A stretch of 64,000 nt of DNA, from the NCBI GenBank assembly GCA_036873135.1, contig JAPTYO010000007.1, positions 11,204,763-11,268,762 on the forward strand, given 5' to 3'. Below are positions 24,872-37,935 of this stretch, in pieces. The notes under the pieces are model-generated. The model saw nothing but the letters and a program-made list of their open reading frames with translations. It ran no database searches and was not told where the DNA came from. A program made the position numbers and the translations under genes. Positions within the stretch are counted from its first letter, which is position 1. Every line of letters begins with the position of its first letter. The stretch comes from Clarkia xantiana subsp. parviflora (Eukaryota; Streptophyta; Magnoliopsida; Myrtales; Onagraceae).

Positions 24872-25293
24872 TGTAAGAATATATATTTAATGTTACAATA
24901 TATATTCTAATTATGTGGCCAGATAATATTAATGAGTATAGATATATTGAATAATGTATTATATTATATCAATATATATCTTTATGGTATGATTTAATCT
25001 AGACAGTTCAATTGGTTACTTGATGGACGTACCAGATCAAAGGGTATAATATTATAAACGGTCCTCTCTCCCTGTTATTGACACAGAGATTAAGAGCAGT
25101 TCTCCATCAACTGGTCTCTGACAGAAGGATGGACAAGGGAGAGAAGTAGAACCGTTCTACGGAGAAGCACATCGACAGTCTAAGAAGATTAGAGGAATCG
25201 AAATCAATTACCGGGTAAGTCATACCTCTCTATACATTTTCCCTCATAAAGCATGATCAAGATCCTGGCAATTAGGGTTTGTAAAAACTTACA
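24872..25293 (+). repeat. 5' LTR of the non-coding retrotransposon
   Basis: Starts TGTAAGAATATATATTTAAT and ends AAAAACTTACA; paired with 30550-30980. Followed at 25296 by the tRNA-iMet primer-binding site. Confidence 0.92.
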
Positions 25294-26869
25294 TGTGGTA
25301 TCAGAGCCTGAGTTCTGATTATGCCTTATGATGGGATTATTGATCATCGTGGTTTAACGGTTGATTTCGAATCGTATAAACTGAATCGTTTAATTCATAG
25401 AATTGACTGGTTTAAGAGTCTGAATTGATTCTAACTGCTGTCGAATAGCTTCGCTTGTGCTAATCGAAGTTTGCATCAGTCAATTTTCTTCTCGGGAGTG
25501 ATATTAGTGGACATCTCATGTTTGCCGTATGAATTCATCTCGCCTAGATGAATTGCTGTACTGGGATTGTTTCATTTTATTTGTTTAATTAGGAACCCAA
25601 GCCTCTCACGTATGTACTAGTGGATTTAGGCCTTGTTCATCTTGCTAGTGGAATTATGTTTTATATTTGTATAAAACCTGCTGTGAATAAGGAATTGAAT
25701 CATTCGCTATATATATATATATGCATATAATGAATGATATGATGATGGCATGATTCTTGGCGAAGAGAATTGTTATTCATGGAATTTGGTTAGCAATTGA
25801 AGGAATTTGATTTATCACCTAATGAAATTGGTTTTGTTGATTTGGAATTGTTTAATCAAATTTCTGATAATGGAATTATTGTCTTCATCTCATTATGCTT
25901 CTCGATGAAATCAAATCGGTGACATGAGGCATTGGGGAGAGCGAGGAGTTGCATCTCGATTTGTCTCCCGAGTGGTTCGATCCGGGAGAAGAGATAGATT
26001 ACTACGGTTATGAATCCACCATGTAATATGTGATAAATCATCTACATTATGACTAACTTTACAAGGACATCACGTGGATGAAAATGATCACGTATCTGCG
26101 AATCCGCTAAGTGGAGGGCTTTCAGAATTTCACGTATGTATACTCTCCATATTTTATACAACTCATGATGATAGTATGCTAGATCAGTTTAAGAACAACA
26201 TGTACTAGCATGTATAGTATCTTGATAGTGGTTCCTAAAGTGATCAAATTAGAGTTTACCTATTTCGTTCATTACGTGCCTTAAGGGTGATTAGAATCGC
26301 ATGCTTATAATAATATAGATATACACCTAAATGATGAATTTGGAGTGTGATAATGGTAGTCAATTGAGACTCCTATGCATGTGTTTATGGATTCTAAATC
26401 ATGATGATGTTATTATTTATGCATGAGTGGTGAATGAATGACATATTAGATTAAGTAATTCTAATTTGAAATTAAGAGTTGATTATGTTTCAACATTGAA
26501 GGATAAGCTATTAATTTAGCTTAAGATCTGAATTAAGTCTTAGTCATCGATTGAAATTAGTGTTTCTTTTTATGAACGTAAAGTTTTAATTGGATTATCA
26601 ATCAATAATGAAGGATTTAGCAAGTTTGAATTAAGCATGAAAGATTACTTGCTTTAGTTTCCTTGTTAATTGCTTCCGCTACTCATTAATGAAAATTATA
26701 CTTTTGTGGTGTAACACCATTAACTTTAAGGGTTAAAAATATTTTATTTTAGCCAAACCTAATGTTTTCTAGTGATGTTTCAATACTATGATGATAACCA
26801 TTATGATATCGGGTTATATTTAGTTTTTGAAATATTACTTTAAAGCCTATATGCATGACTTTGTAGTTA

Positions 26870-27790
26870 GTTTCAAATCACCAAAGTGATTGAAATAGAA
26901 TGATAACGTTATGCATGAATGAGGCATTTACGGTCATCATGACTTTATAGTTAGTTTCTAATCACTAAAGTGATTGAACTAGAATGATAAGGTTATGGTT
27001 TAATGGGACATCACTATCAACATGACTTTATGGTTAGTTTCTAGTCACCAAAGTGTCAGAACTAGAATGTGTTGTCATACCTAAAGAAAATCAATTATTA
27101 TATGCATGAACATATATTTTAAGTAGATTATTGTCACCAAAGTGGCTAATCTAGAATGTGTATTTGCTTCATGTGTATAATACAATAGTAATGTCTAAAG
27201 AAAGATCAATAACTATATGCTTGAACTTATATTTTAAGTAGATTATTGTCACCAAAGTGGCTAATCTAGAATGTTTATTTATTTCATGCATATAATACAA
27301 CTGTCATTTATCCATGATAATAATGAAATGCCTATTACTGTATACATGATTGGATAAATTGACGTTTGCTTGTTACTAGAATTTTAGGATTTACCCAAAG
27401 GTGAATCGCTTTCTATAACTTGTAAACATGATGGGATAATTAAGATCTTTTGGTTCTATATATTTGTATATCCAAAGATAACTTGTATATTTAACCGAAG
27501 ATTTTCTTTAATTGTCCAATAATGCTATGGAATTTAATTAAGATTTGTGTGCTATAGTCGTTGCCCAAAGGTCGGTTATAGTATACTTTGATGACTTCCA
27601 AATAATGTTATGACATTTAATTAAGATTAGTGTATTGTAGTTGTTGCCCAAAGGTCGACTATGATATACTCTTATTGATTATCTGAATCTATAATAGTTT
27701 ATTTACTAATTGACATTTACTTAATGATAGTATATTATAGTTGTTGCCCAAAGGTCGATTATGATATACTTTAAATGATTAGCTGATTCT
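26870..27790. repeat. Degenerate motif repeats inside the retrotransposon
   Basis: Two families of spaced repeats. One, (G/A)(T/C)CACCAAAGTGGCTAATCTAGAATG and variants, occurs about five times between 26878 and 27275 at 80-110 bp spacing. The other, GTTGCCCAAAGGTCG followed by TATGATATACT, occurs near 27560, 27642 and 27742. They suggest local tandem expansion of non-coding sequence in this element. Confidence 0.6.
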
Positions 27791-30549
27791 TATTAACTTG
27801 TTTTATGAATGAGCAATTATGTAATTTGCAGCTATTATAGTTAATTTGCATGTATGTTCTGTTATTGTGTTTAATAGGTTTGACTTTCTAACCGTGCAAG
27901 TCAGGTTCCACTAAAGTTACTAGGTCCTGACTTAACACAATTAAATAGTATCCTTACGGGTACACAACTTAAGTAGAAAGTCAAATCATAAAGTATAAAC
28001 ACGATATAACAGAGTAAATCTTAAGTTAATGCGAATAATTTTGGTTTATTCCACAAACAATAAATAAAGAAAATTATGAAGTTTTGTGGATGAAAGTACA
28101 AGTTATGTAATAAGTCACTCGTATGTACAAACCTACAATCTCTAAGATTTGAGTATTAAAGTTTGTAGAAGTTTGAGTTGGCTAACTTATGGAGCAAGAT
28201 TAAAGACCTTAAGGATGACTAGAGACAACTCAATATTTATGAGAGCACTACAAAGTGTTCATTATGTGATATTGGGTTAGCTCGTATGTTTATGAAGAAT
28301 AAGGAAGTCACATGTCAACCATGCATAAAGGAGTGATGCTAAAAGGTTAGTGCAATTGTTTTTCATACATGAATAAAATGTAATATTTCGTATATCTCGC
28401 CTATTGCATGATTATTTATACGGAAAATTAATAAGTGTCAAGAATATGGGGATAATTGTATATATTCTTGCACTTATGAATTTAAGCATATTAGTGTTAT
28501 TCATGTCATGACTATATCTGTTTGCTGGGTGATTTTTCTTGATGGATAGTAAGCAATTAGATAGAAACGTGAAAACTTATAATGTCTTTATGTGTGGTGA
28601 CTTTCATGAGAAATGTATAGAAGTATGATATGACTTTTAATTCATTAATAAGCCTTCTTAAGAGAACATGTCATACATTTATGAAAATAGTATTGTGGGA
28701 AATATAATCGGACTTTGAAAGTTACAGTTAAGAGTAAGTTAAGTAAATTATCCTTACCCAGTAAAGACACATTAAGTTGTGGATGTATGAATTAAGTATG
28801 CAACTGAGATCCCATAAAGGCCATTCCAACCTCTTAATGATTTGTGAGTTGGATGGGAGCTTGGTTAAGACACCTGTATGTTTGAGGTTGTCTACCAAAA
28901 CTAAATGTTTATTGTCCACGTGAAAGGATGGATTCTTGAATGAAATGTTTACTCTAGAGTAACATTAAAAGATCCAAAGGGTATAAAGACTTACTTTCTT
29001 AACTGAAGTCCGAAAATTATAGAAACCGGTTATGTTAATTTTCAATATGATGAAATTAGTGGGAGTGTCTGAAAGATAATATGTGGATATTAATGTAAAT
29101 GATAGACATTGTCTATCTGTATGAATACATTGTTCACATGGATTAGAATATAGTTCCATCAGTTGAATGAAAATTTCAACATAAGGGATAGTATTTGAAA
29201 GACACAACACTCCATAAAGAAAGTACAATCATCTGATAAAGTTAAACCATTTAGAATAACATTACGAAAACTTGTTATTCTGGAAGTTGGTTTACTTGTA
29301 AGATTCAGATATAGTAAATATTTCCGGTTTCATTCTCACAATATATTATGTTATGAAGTATATATTTATCAATTAATGAATGGTCATTTTAGAAATCAAT
29401 TTATAGGATAAAATAAATATTTCCCACGAATGGTTTAGTAAGTTACTTTACAGTCGTATGAATCGTAAGATTAGTGGGAGTAAGTAGATATTTTACCTGT
29501 ATAATTGATTATTTCTTGCTCACATTTAAATGATTGTGTATTATGATTTTCTCTGAAGTTAAGATGAAAGTTAATGTGAGAGACAATTTATGTGACAAAG
29601 ACTAAATTAAAATTTTAATCTAGTCACAGTTACGGCTGGATTGTCTCAGAAAGCTCACATTGAAATGATCTTAAAGAGAGAGTATAATTCGCAAATGCTG
29701 CAAATAAAGTCCTAATGCACCTACAAGAACATGTGAATGCATTTATGTTCGTGTAGATTCAGATTTAAGGGATATCGTGACAGTTGAAAGTCCAATTTCA
29801 ATTATTTGTTCCTTTTATGTGTTGGAGCAATATTATAGAAAAGTGGTAATTATATGTCGTTATCAATAATGTAAAGTAAGGTTTTAGCATGTTTTATCAT
29901 GCATTAAGGACTGTGGGACTTATTTCAGGACTTGAGGTTGTCGACACCGTTACCAAGTCGCTGGAAAATTTATCGTAATAACGCCACAGTTATTTCTTCG
30001 TCAAAACGACAAGCATTAAAATGTGCAAACTTATGGAATGAAAGTTTATTGTCGTTAAGAAGAAAGTTCAGAAACAAGAGTGTCTGTCAGCATAATGGCC
30101 AAGCTGACAATGATGTATTTAAATGAATGTTTACAACTAATGACATTAAAGAAGCATGCAAATAATGGGTCTTAGTTGTAAAGCTGATGATGAGGATTAT
30201 GATGTTTGACACTCTGAGCTCAATGATATGTTTCTGACTCCAATGTTTTCTTGTTAATTATGATTTTGTACACATAAAGTTATGATAACGGAAAACCTTA
30301 TGCAAAGCCTTACTCGGACCCTAATGTGTTTATATATATTACTTACAGGCTTACATTTGATAAGATGTAACTGTCGTGGTATATGGAAGGGAGTATGCTA
30401 CTTAAATAAGTGTATGACCGCCATAACCCGCATTTACAGATTATTGAATGTAAGTGATTATGATGAACGGAAAGATTAGATTTTACGCGCGCCTTATGTT
30501 ATTCCATAAAGATGTAAGACTTATGTGATTATCTGGCCAAGTGGGAGAA

Positions 30550-30980
30550 TGTAAGAATATATATTTAATGTTACAATATATATTCTAATTAGGTGGCCAG
30601 ATAATATTAATGAGTATAGATATATTGAATAATGTATTATATTATATTATATCAATATATATCTTTATGGTATGATTTAATCTAGACCGTTCAATTGGTT
30701 ACTTGATGGACGTACCAGATCAAAGGGTATAATATTATAAACGGTCATCTCTCCCTGCCAGTTATTGACACAGAGATTAAGAGCAGTTCTCCATCAACTG
30801 GTCTCTGACAGAATGATGGACAAGAGAGAGAAGTAGAACCGTTCTACGGAGAAGCACATCGACAGTTTAAGAAGATTAGATGAATCGAAATCAATTACCA
30901 GGTAAGTCATACCTCTCTATACATTTTCCCTCATAAAGTATGATCAAGATCCTGGCAATTAGGGTTTGTAAAAACTTACA
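30550..30980 (+). repeat. 3' LTR of the non-coding retrotransposon
   Basis: Near-identical to 24872-25293, with two short insertions (an extra TATAT-type unit near 30640 and CCAG near 30758). It is followed directly by the target duplication GCATT. Confidence 0.92.
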
Positions 30981-30985
30981 GCATT

Positions 30986-32209
30986 TTCTTCTTTATAACG
31001 AAAATTAAATTAAATATTAATTGATTAGGGTTTTGATGGGGTTAAAAGCGACATAGTAAGTAGGTGAAACCGTGAAAGGGGAAGGAAAGAGAAGAGAAGG
31101 GGGGAACAAGATCCCCTGACTTGACTGGATGGAAGCATTTATGCTAAATCTTTTGTCTCTTTGTTGTTTCTCTTTTTGGTTCGCCCTCTTACGTATTCTA
31201 AGATACGTGTCGACTACTCACATCCAACTTTCTCGACCGACCGAATTTTAAAATTCAGCAACTCACATTGCACCTCAGATGATCCCTCTATTAATTTTAT
31301 TTTATTTAAGCAAACCCCACCCAACCCTTATTCTTTTCGATTTGATTGGGTATACTTGGAACATACCGATGATTAAATATTATGATTTTCTCGACTTTAT
31401 AAAATCGTATCACTTACCTCGAAAAGCTTTCTAATGGAAGCAGGAATGCAAGGGCCTAAAGCCGAAAGCTTCGCGATAATCATGCGTTTCTTAATTATTA
31501 TTTATTTATTATATACAATGGTAGCTATGGCTAGCTAGTGTGCAATTATTGGCGCAATAGATTATCATCTATTCATTTTCTGTTTCTACCGACTTAATTT
31601 TAACAATAATATTTCACTAAGATTATAATGACGAAAGTTCATTGTCACAAACGTCTAATATGGTGTAAAAAAAATGAGGGATATTCGGTATCCTTCAAAT
31701 ACATACAAAGTCTAGAATATTAGGATATTTATATATTATGTCCGCCTTAGATACTACTAGCGGCAAAACTTTAAAAATAGACAAACTACGAAATTAAGAA
31801 ATAAAGGTAAAGATATCATCAACCATCCTGAAGAAAGATACATTTTATATGTTGTGATAGAAAAGTTAAGAGCATATTTCAATAGGAAGGACCCATTTTG
31901 ATACACCTCAGTAGCTACTTCTGGCGTTTGGAAGATGAAAATTCAAACATCATCCTCGCGCTTGATGATTTCTCGTGTATGTCGAATTCTCCAATTATGT
32001 TCTACAAAGTGTAGCATAATTTCCTCCCTCGCCCGACGGAATCCATGTATTTGGCCGATAAGGACAAGGTTTAAATTTTCTGTTGTAGTAAAGATGGACG
32101 TGTTAGTTGGGATTTGATGTAAAGCGAATGGGACAAAAGCTCTATGCAATCGAAGTTTAGAGGAGTTCATGTGAAGCTTAAAGGGTAGATGAAAGTTCTT
32201 TGTGGTAGA
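30986..32209. other. Intergenic, no gene recognised
   Basis: Host DNA on the right of the retrotransposon, with a purine-rich stretch (31070-31110). A minus-strand frame at 31943-32170 (75 codons) lies where an internal region would start beside the LTR fragment at 32210, but it has no recognisable domain. Confidence 0.25.
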
Positions 32210-32654
32210 TGCCGGATCGTCAAATCTGGCTTAGGCTTAAAGTTAACTCTTTTGGGTCTTGTTTAGACGTTTCTTTAAAGTTTAGAACTTTTGAACTAGC
32301 TTTAATCTTTTTGGCGGGACTCTTCTGGCGTGAGGGATCGTGTGGGGATTTTTTTTTTCCCGTAATTACACTTAGAAACTTAAATTGTTATAAATGGATT
32401 GTAAAGTAGGAATATTGTAAATGAATGTAAAAGTCTTTACTATTTAGAGTTTGTAAACTGACTCCATGGCAGCGTTACCTTCCTCTGAGAGTTTTCTTCT
32501 GTGACTGTTTATAAGTAGGTGACAACTTGGTCACCACCTCACAATTCCTTGAGAGAATAGGTTTCCTTCCGGCGGTGTCAAGCAGGTCGCCATCTCACTA
32601 TTCCTTAAGAGGATATATTTTCTCCAAGTCGGTACTAATAAAGTCGCCACCTCA
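32210..32654 (-). mobile_element. Truncated gypsy LTR, second copy
   Basis: Parallels the LTR at 21814-22560 from its TG(C/T)(C/T)GGATCGTCAAA start, through AAAGTAGGAAT(C/A)TTGTAAATG and ACTGACTCCATGGCAGCGTTACC, into the CGCCACCTCACAAT minisatellite, then stops where the CACTA-like element begins. The distal part is missing, so an insertion plus deletion or rearrangement occurred here. Confidence 0.65.
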
Positions 32655-34912
32655 CAATACAAGAAAAATCAAGATTGCCTACAGTCGATATCGGTCGGAA
32701 GCCAAACAGAGTTGGCATGTTACGTCTATTTTCCGTCTGATATGGCCTCTCGTTAGAACGTGCTCCGGAACGCGGTCGGAAACGTTCCTGACAAGCAAAA
32801 TCAGTCGGGAATCTTTGCCTACAGGATATATCCGTCGGGAAGAGGACGATACATTAAATCTGTCGTTAAAGTTTCCGACTGATGTCCTGCCGTTGTTAGG
32901 ATGGAAGCAGAAGTCTAGAAGGCTGTGTTGCCGCCCTCTCGACTCTTACTGGCCGGTGCTAAAGCTGTCCTAAGGAGCTGCAACCCGGTCCTACTGAATA
33001 TGCGTCTTTAGCAACTGGGTTTTGGTTTCCGATGAAAGACTTTAAACTACCATTACCAAACGTTAATTACGCACATTTAGCCACTCATTTCGTTAGTACT
33101 GAAACCTTCTATTGTTGTTGTATAAGCTCACTACAGTATGTTGTCTTCAGTTGTTTGGACTTCGACCCGAAATACAACTACCGGAGACATTTACGAATAT
33201 TCGTTGTGACATTTAGCAACCATGCAATCGATCCCAAAGGTATTATGGTGAGTCAGTGTTAGGTGAATTCAAATTGTGCTATTTAGTACCGCCGTATGTG
33301 ATTCCAATGTTAGACTTTGGTATTCGGTACTCGAACACAAAATGATAGTTTTAACATGTGAAGACATACTGCCGTATACTGTCTTTAACATACTGTCAGT
33401 GCATGTTGAATGTTCAGTTTACCACTACACACTCCCGTTACTAATACCGAATAGTTGACACTGTATTGACTGTTTTGACATATCACAATTAGACTCGGCT
33501 CAGTTCAAGTCCAAGATACGAAATTGGCGTGTGCAGACCAGCTGCTGAATGTTGCTTTCAAGATTATATTAAACCTTCATGTATGGTATCTTTAGGCTTT
33601 AGCATTGAAAAACATCCAGACTAACTGTGTGTGGCTTCATTAGAACTGCGTTTTACATACTCGCAGACCAACGAAGGTCGTGATAGTGTAAGCAAAGTTG
33701 TACGGTCGCCCGGTTCATTCAGTTGACGAGAAGTGAAAGATGATTTAAAAAAAAAAAATCTCATGTAATGTTGCATTGTTACTAATTTTGTACAGTTGTC
33801 AAATGTGTTAACAATCATCCAGCTAATATGGAATAAAATGAAATCAACATTTTCAAGTTCAATCTAAAGATGTATGTCAACATAATAATCACAGTTCCAT
33901 TTGAACTCTAATTTCGTCCACTAGATCTTTATGGTGCGACTGTAAACAACATATGTAAAACACAGTACCAATGAAGTCAAACATCTCAGTTAGTCCGGAT
34001 TTTTTCCAATGCTAAAGATACCGTACATGAAGGTTTAATTTAATCATCAAATCAACATTCAGTAGCTGGTCTGCACACGCCAATTTCATCCGTTGAACTG
34101 AGCCGACTCTAATTGTGATATGTCGACACAGTTAATACCGTTTCAACAAGTCGGTATTAGTAACGGGTATGTGTAGTGGTAAACTGAACATTCAACATGA
34201 ACTAACAGTATGTTAAAGACAGTATATGGCAGTATGTCTTCACATGCTGATATTATCATTCTGTGTTTGAGTACCCAATACCTAAGCCTAACATTGGAAT
34301 CACATACAGCGACGCTGAACATCACCAATTTGAATTCACCTAATACCGATTCGTCAGAATACCTTTGGCATTGGGTGCGGGGTTGCTAAATGTCAACAAT
34401 GAATACTCGTAAATGTCTCTCATAGTAGTATTTCAGGTCAAAGTCTGAACAACTGAAGACGGCGTACTACAACGAGGTATTGCAACTGCAATGGAAGTTT
34501 TCAGTGATAACGGAATGCGTGACTAAATGTGCGTAATTAACGTTTGCCTAACAACTACTAAAGACGCATATTCAGTAGCACCAGACTGCAGCTCCCTATG
34601 ACAGCTTTAGCACCGGCCAGTTGAAGTCGAGGGGCGGCAGCGCAGCCTCCCAGGCCTCTGCTGTCATCCTAACAACGACAAGACATCAGTCGGAAACCTT
34701 AACAACTGCTTCGATTTACCGTATTTTCCCAACATACATTTCCCCTCAGCAAACATTCCCTACCGATTTTACACGTCAGGAACGTTTTCGACCGAGTTCC
34801 TGTTATCGTTTTAACGAGAGTCCGTATCAGACGGAAAACTACAGGAATATGCCATCTCCGTTTGGATTCCGACTGATTCGGCTTGTAGGTAAGACCGAAT
34901 TTTCTTGTAGTG
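32655..34912. mobile_element. CACTA-like foldback element with arms of about 1.1 kb
   Basis: The right end reads TTTTCTTGTAGTG (complement of CACTACAAGAAAA, the hallmark CACTA terminus). The left end reads CAATACAAGAAAA, one mismatch. The arms are inverted copies along nearly their whole length; for example 33363-33425 (GAAGACATACTGCCGTATAC onward) pairs with 34180-34250, and GGCGTGTGCAGACCAGCTG near 33528 pairs with its complement near 34062-34084. The centre is about 33784. No transposase ORF remains. The expected 3-bp target duplication is TCA/TTA at best. Transcripts across it would form a long hairpin. Confidence 0.75.
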
Positions 34913-34916
34913 TTAT

Positions 34917-35410
34917 AAAACACGAACACGCAAGGTAAGCTTATCGTGCCACGTTTTACAAACACAAACACGACACACATATTTTCGTGTGTGTTCGTGT
35001 CGTGCTATCGTGTTGCATAAGAATATACAGTTGTACATCTCTATATTAGATATTTAAGCAAAAAGCAAAATAATGAACTTTATATATTAAAAAACTATGA
35101 ATTAATATGTCAATATTCATAAGTTAGTGATATAGAGTTTACAAACACAAAAAATTAAACCACTATTTGTAGATTTTTGAGGTAATAAATAAGATTTGTT
35201 AAAAAAAAAAAACTTAAGAATTAGTCTTAGTAGCACAACTTTATCGTGTGTGTAGTGTTATATGATACTCAAACACGAACATGGCACGGAAGTTATATCG
35301 TGTTAAATGTATTCGTGTTATCATTCTGTCATATGCTAGTACGAACACTTTTTTTTTCGTGTGTGTTTGTGTCGTGTTATCGTATCATGTCACAAATTGC
35401 TAGCTCTACG
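34917..35410. repeat. CGTGTTCGTGTCGTG-rich dispersed repeat, copy 2
   Basis: The same unit as 23055-23625, in the same orientation and slightly shorter. It starts right at the end of the CACTA-like element and ends just before the Helitron at 35422. Confidence 0.7.
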
Positions 35411-35421
35411 CGTAGTCCATA

Positions 35422-36519
35422 TCTATATACCAATATATAATTTGTGTTGGGTCCTCACCCCCAATAGACACCTTTTGCAACTTTTCATTTTATTAAGTAA
35501 AAAAATTATTTTTAATTACTATATTTTTATAAAATTAATAATTTTGCCCTTACTATATTTGAGACACATTTTTATTTAATACTATTACCAAATCATTTTA
35601 AAATTAATTATTTTTTCAAGGTCGCTTAGCCGGCAAGTCATAGTAATTATAATTAACTTATCAATACAATATTCTTATCAATTTAAGTTAAACTGATCAT
35701 ACTCATCCCGTTCAAATTTCAGGTACATGTATTTTTTTTTATTCAACGAATTATAGAGATCAAGGGATATATGTTCCACATGTTGAGACTTTTCTATCAA
35801 ATAGATCAACAACTTACCAAAAACATATATATATATATAACAAGTCAAATGTGGTTTTTGAAGTTTGACCTCTTACAGATAACATGTTACTCATCGTCCA
35901 ATATTTATGGACTCAAACTATATTAATTTAGTTCTTCTATTTGTCCATTCAACCACATTGTGTACAAACTAATTAGTAGTTAAATAAATAAGTTGTAATT
36001 ATAAGTATAAACTTTATATTTTTGTGATTTAAATTTTTCTTTAATGTTATAAACTTTGTTGATATTATGGAATAAAATTGCATGAAAAATGTATAATTAC
36101 GTTTGTATAGGTCAAATTTGCCCATCAATGAATCTAAGTGATTAATTATAAGTTCACATTCTTGACACCTCAAGTTAATGAGTTAAATACAACTGAGCCG
36201 TCAATGACCCACGTAATGTTTGACCCAACTCATTCATAGATCCAACTGTAAGGCTAACTTAATACTATAACTGAAGACAGTATTTTTTTTTTGTGGCCAG
36301 AAGACAGTATTTAATTTTGTACTTAATTATCCTATTATATTTCTCACGTTTTGAATTACGTTGTGTCGTTCTTCTCTATCACATTGATTCGTTTCTCACA
36401 ACGAATTAACTTGCCTATATTGTATTTTGATTAATTATAAATATTAATAAACTTAACATAAAATATGTATTTTGTAATTTAGATGATCGATACGCGTGCA
36501 ACGCACGCGTAATAACTAG
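35422..36519 (+). mobile_element. Non-autonomous Helitron
   Basis: 1098 bp from TCTATATACCAATATATAAT (after host A) to AATAACTAG (before host T). The 3' end has a perfect 8-bp hairpin, ACGCGTGC / GCACGCGT with loop AAC (36492-36510), 5 bp before CTAG. These are the diagnostic plant Helitron ends; as expected there is no target duplication. The interior is AT-rich with no Rep/helicase gene. Confidence 0.75.
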
Positions 36520-37927
36520 TGTATATATAATTATACATATATATTATTTATTCGTAAAAGAAATTCCCAGTCGATAATAATTGAGAAGAGTGTATATATA
36601 TATACATACATAGAATTTGTATATTAGCCACTGGTTTAGTTAGTAAAATAAAATCCAAATATCTCTCTCCAAAGATTCCAAATTTGATGGAGTTTCGGCA
36701 ATCGTCCAGAACAGCGAATAACATCGCTGAAAAGGAAACGCTGGGTTATTAATTATTCTCTGGATCAACTCAATCCAACAGATATGCATCATTTCTATAT
36801 TATTATTATATCTAATCTGAATAATACATATGCAGCAGCGCTAGCTAAAAAATACATCTATATACTATACCAAGAGAATAATATCTTTGATCCAAAGATC
36901 TTCCATTTTCACCCACAGTAAATCTGTATCTGTACTGTACATATAATTTTACAACAGTAAATCACACGTTGTCATGTTATCAGAATGTTCAGAGAATTTA
37001 AACTGTCTATTCTGAAATTGGTACGTTTTTTTAGAAACAAATTTACTCATTGATAATAAGAGGGGAGAGTCAATGCAATAAATGTTGGCTCAAACTCAAA
37101 GGATGGTTACGAATAGCTTCTTTTGGTGGTGACTATACTTTTAGTTATGAAACCATTATTAAAATGTACAACTGAAAAGTAGTTAGGACTGAGAATATGC
37201 ACCCATTCTTTATCATATCGTGCCTATCAAAGGTAGGGTGCTTTATTAGAAGAATCGTGTTCCCTAATGAGAACATGCGCTTCTCCATCATTTTTTATTA
37301 TTATTAATTAATAATAATCGAGAATAAATATATATCATGACGAAAACGTTTGACGAATTTGGACCGGGCCAAAAACTATGTTTTTTTACCAATTATTATC
37401 AAAATAATTGTATTCATAACCAATTGCAATCAAGATGGTTCATAATTAGAAGGATACATCATACATAAATAAAAGAGTAAATGAGCGTGTATGTCATAAT
37501 TTAATTCTGTGCCTATAAAACTATGTTTGAAGGGTGGAATAATTCCAATCTTATAAGTGTTACTATCTATTCTCTTAATATTCATAAATGGTTAGGAAAT
37601 AAATAAATAAATAAAAATTTATGTAGTTCAGTCAATTCAATCTACGTCTACGAGCAATGGCGGCTGTCGATTTTATTGATCGCCTTTAGTTTACATTTTT
37701 ATAGACAATACATCACTACATATATAGCTGCAATAATAAAATTATGCCTAAAAAAATTTGAGTTGAGACTTTGTGATAATTAGAATCTATAACTTAACAA
37801 TAAGTATGAATTTTTAGTTTCTCGGGGCACTTTATTCTAGTCTCATATTAATTTATACTTGCATTTTGTAATGGAAAATAAGATTATAGCTAGGAGGAAT
37901 ATTTGTGTTATATATGCTTCCGCCTCT
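36520..37927. other. Intergenic, AT-rich, no gene seen
   Basis: Contains TATATA and AATAATA microsatellite runs and no ORF of note. Nothing recognised. Confidence 0.25.
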
Positions 37928-37935
37928 CTGACTAT

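Larger units (their letters stand above)
24872..30980 (+). mobile_element. Complete non-coding LTR retrotransposon (copia-like PBS, LARD type)
   Basis: A complete 6.1-kb insertion: 5' LTR 24872-25293 (422 bp), 3' LTR 30550-30980 (431 bp), both TG...CA, with perfect 5-bp target duplication GCATT (24867-24871 and 30981-30985). A tRNA-iMet PBS, TGGTATCAGAGCC, starts 2 bp after the 5' LTR (25296), and a purine tract AAGTGGGAGAA precedes the 3' LTR. By eye the LTRs differ by roughly ten substitutions plus 4- and 5-bp indels, so the insertion is fairly young. The 5.26-kb internal region has no ORF above about 90 codons and no recognisable gag, protease, RT or integrase, so it must move, if at all, with enzymes supplied by another element. 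Confidence 0.92.

Noticed and set aside
34621..34980. Overlapping ORFs of 93-105 codons on both strands
   Set aside because: They lie in an arm of the CACTA-like foldback and its junction with a repeat; no transposase or other motif.
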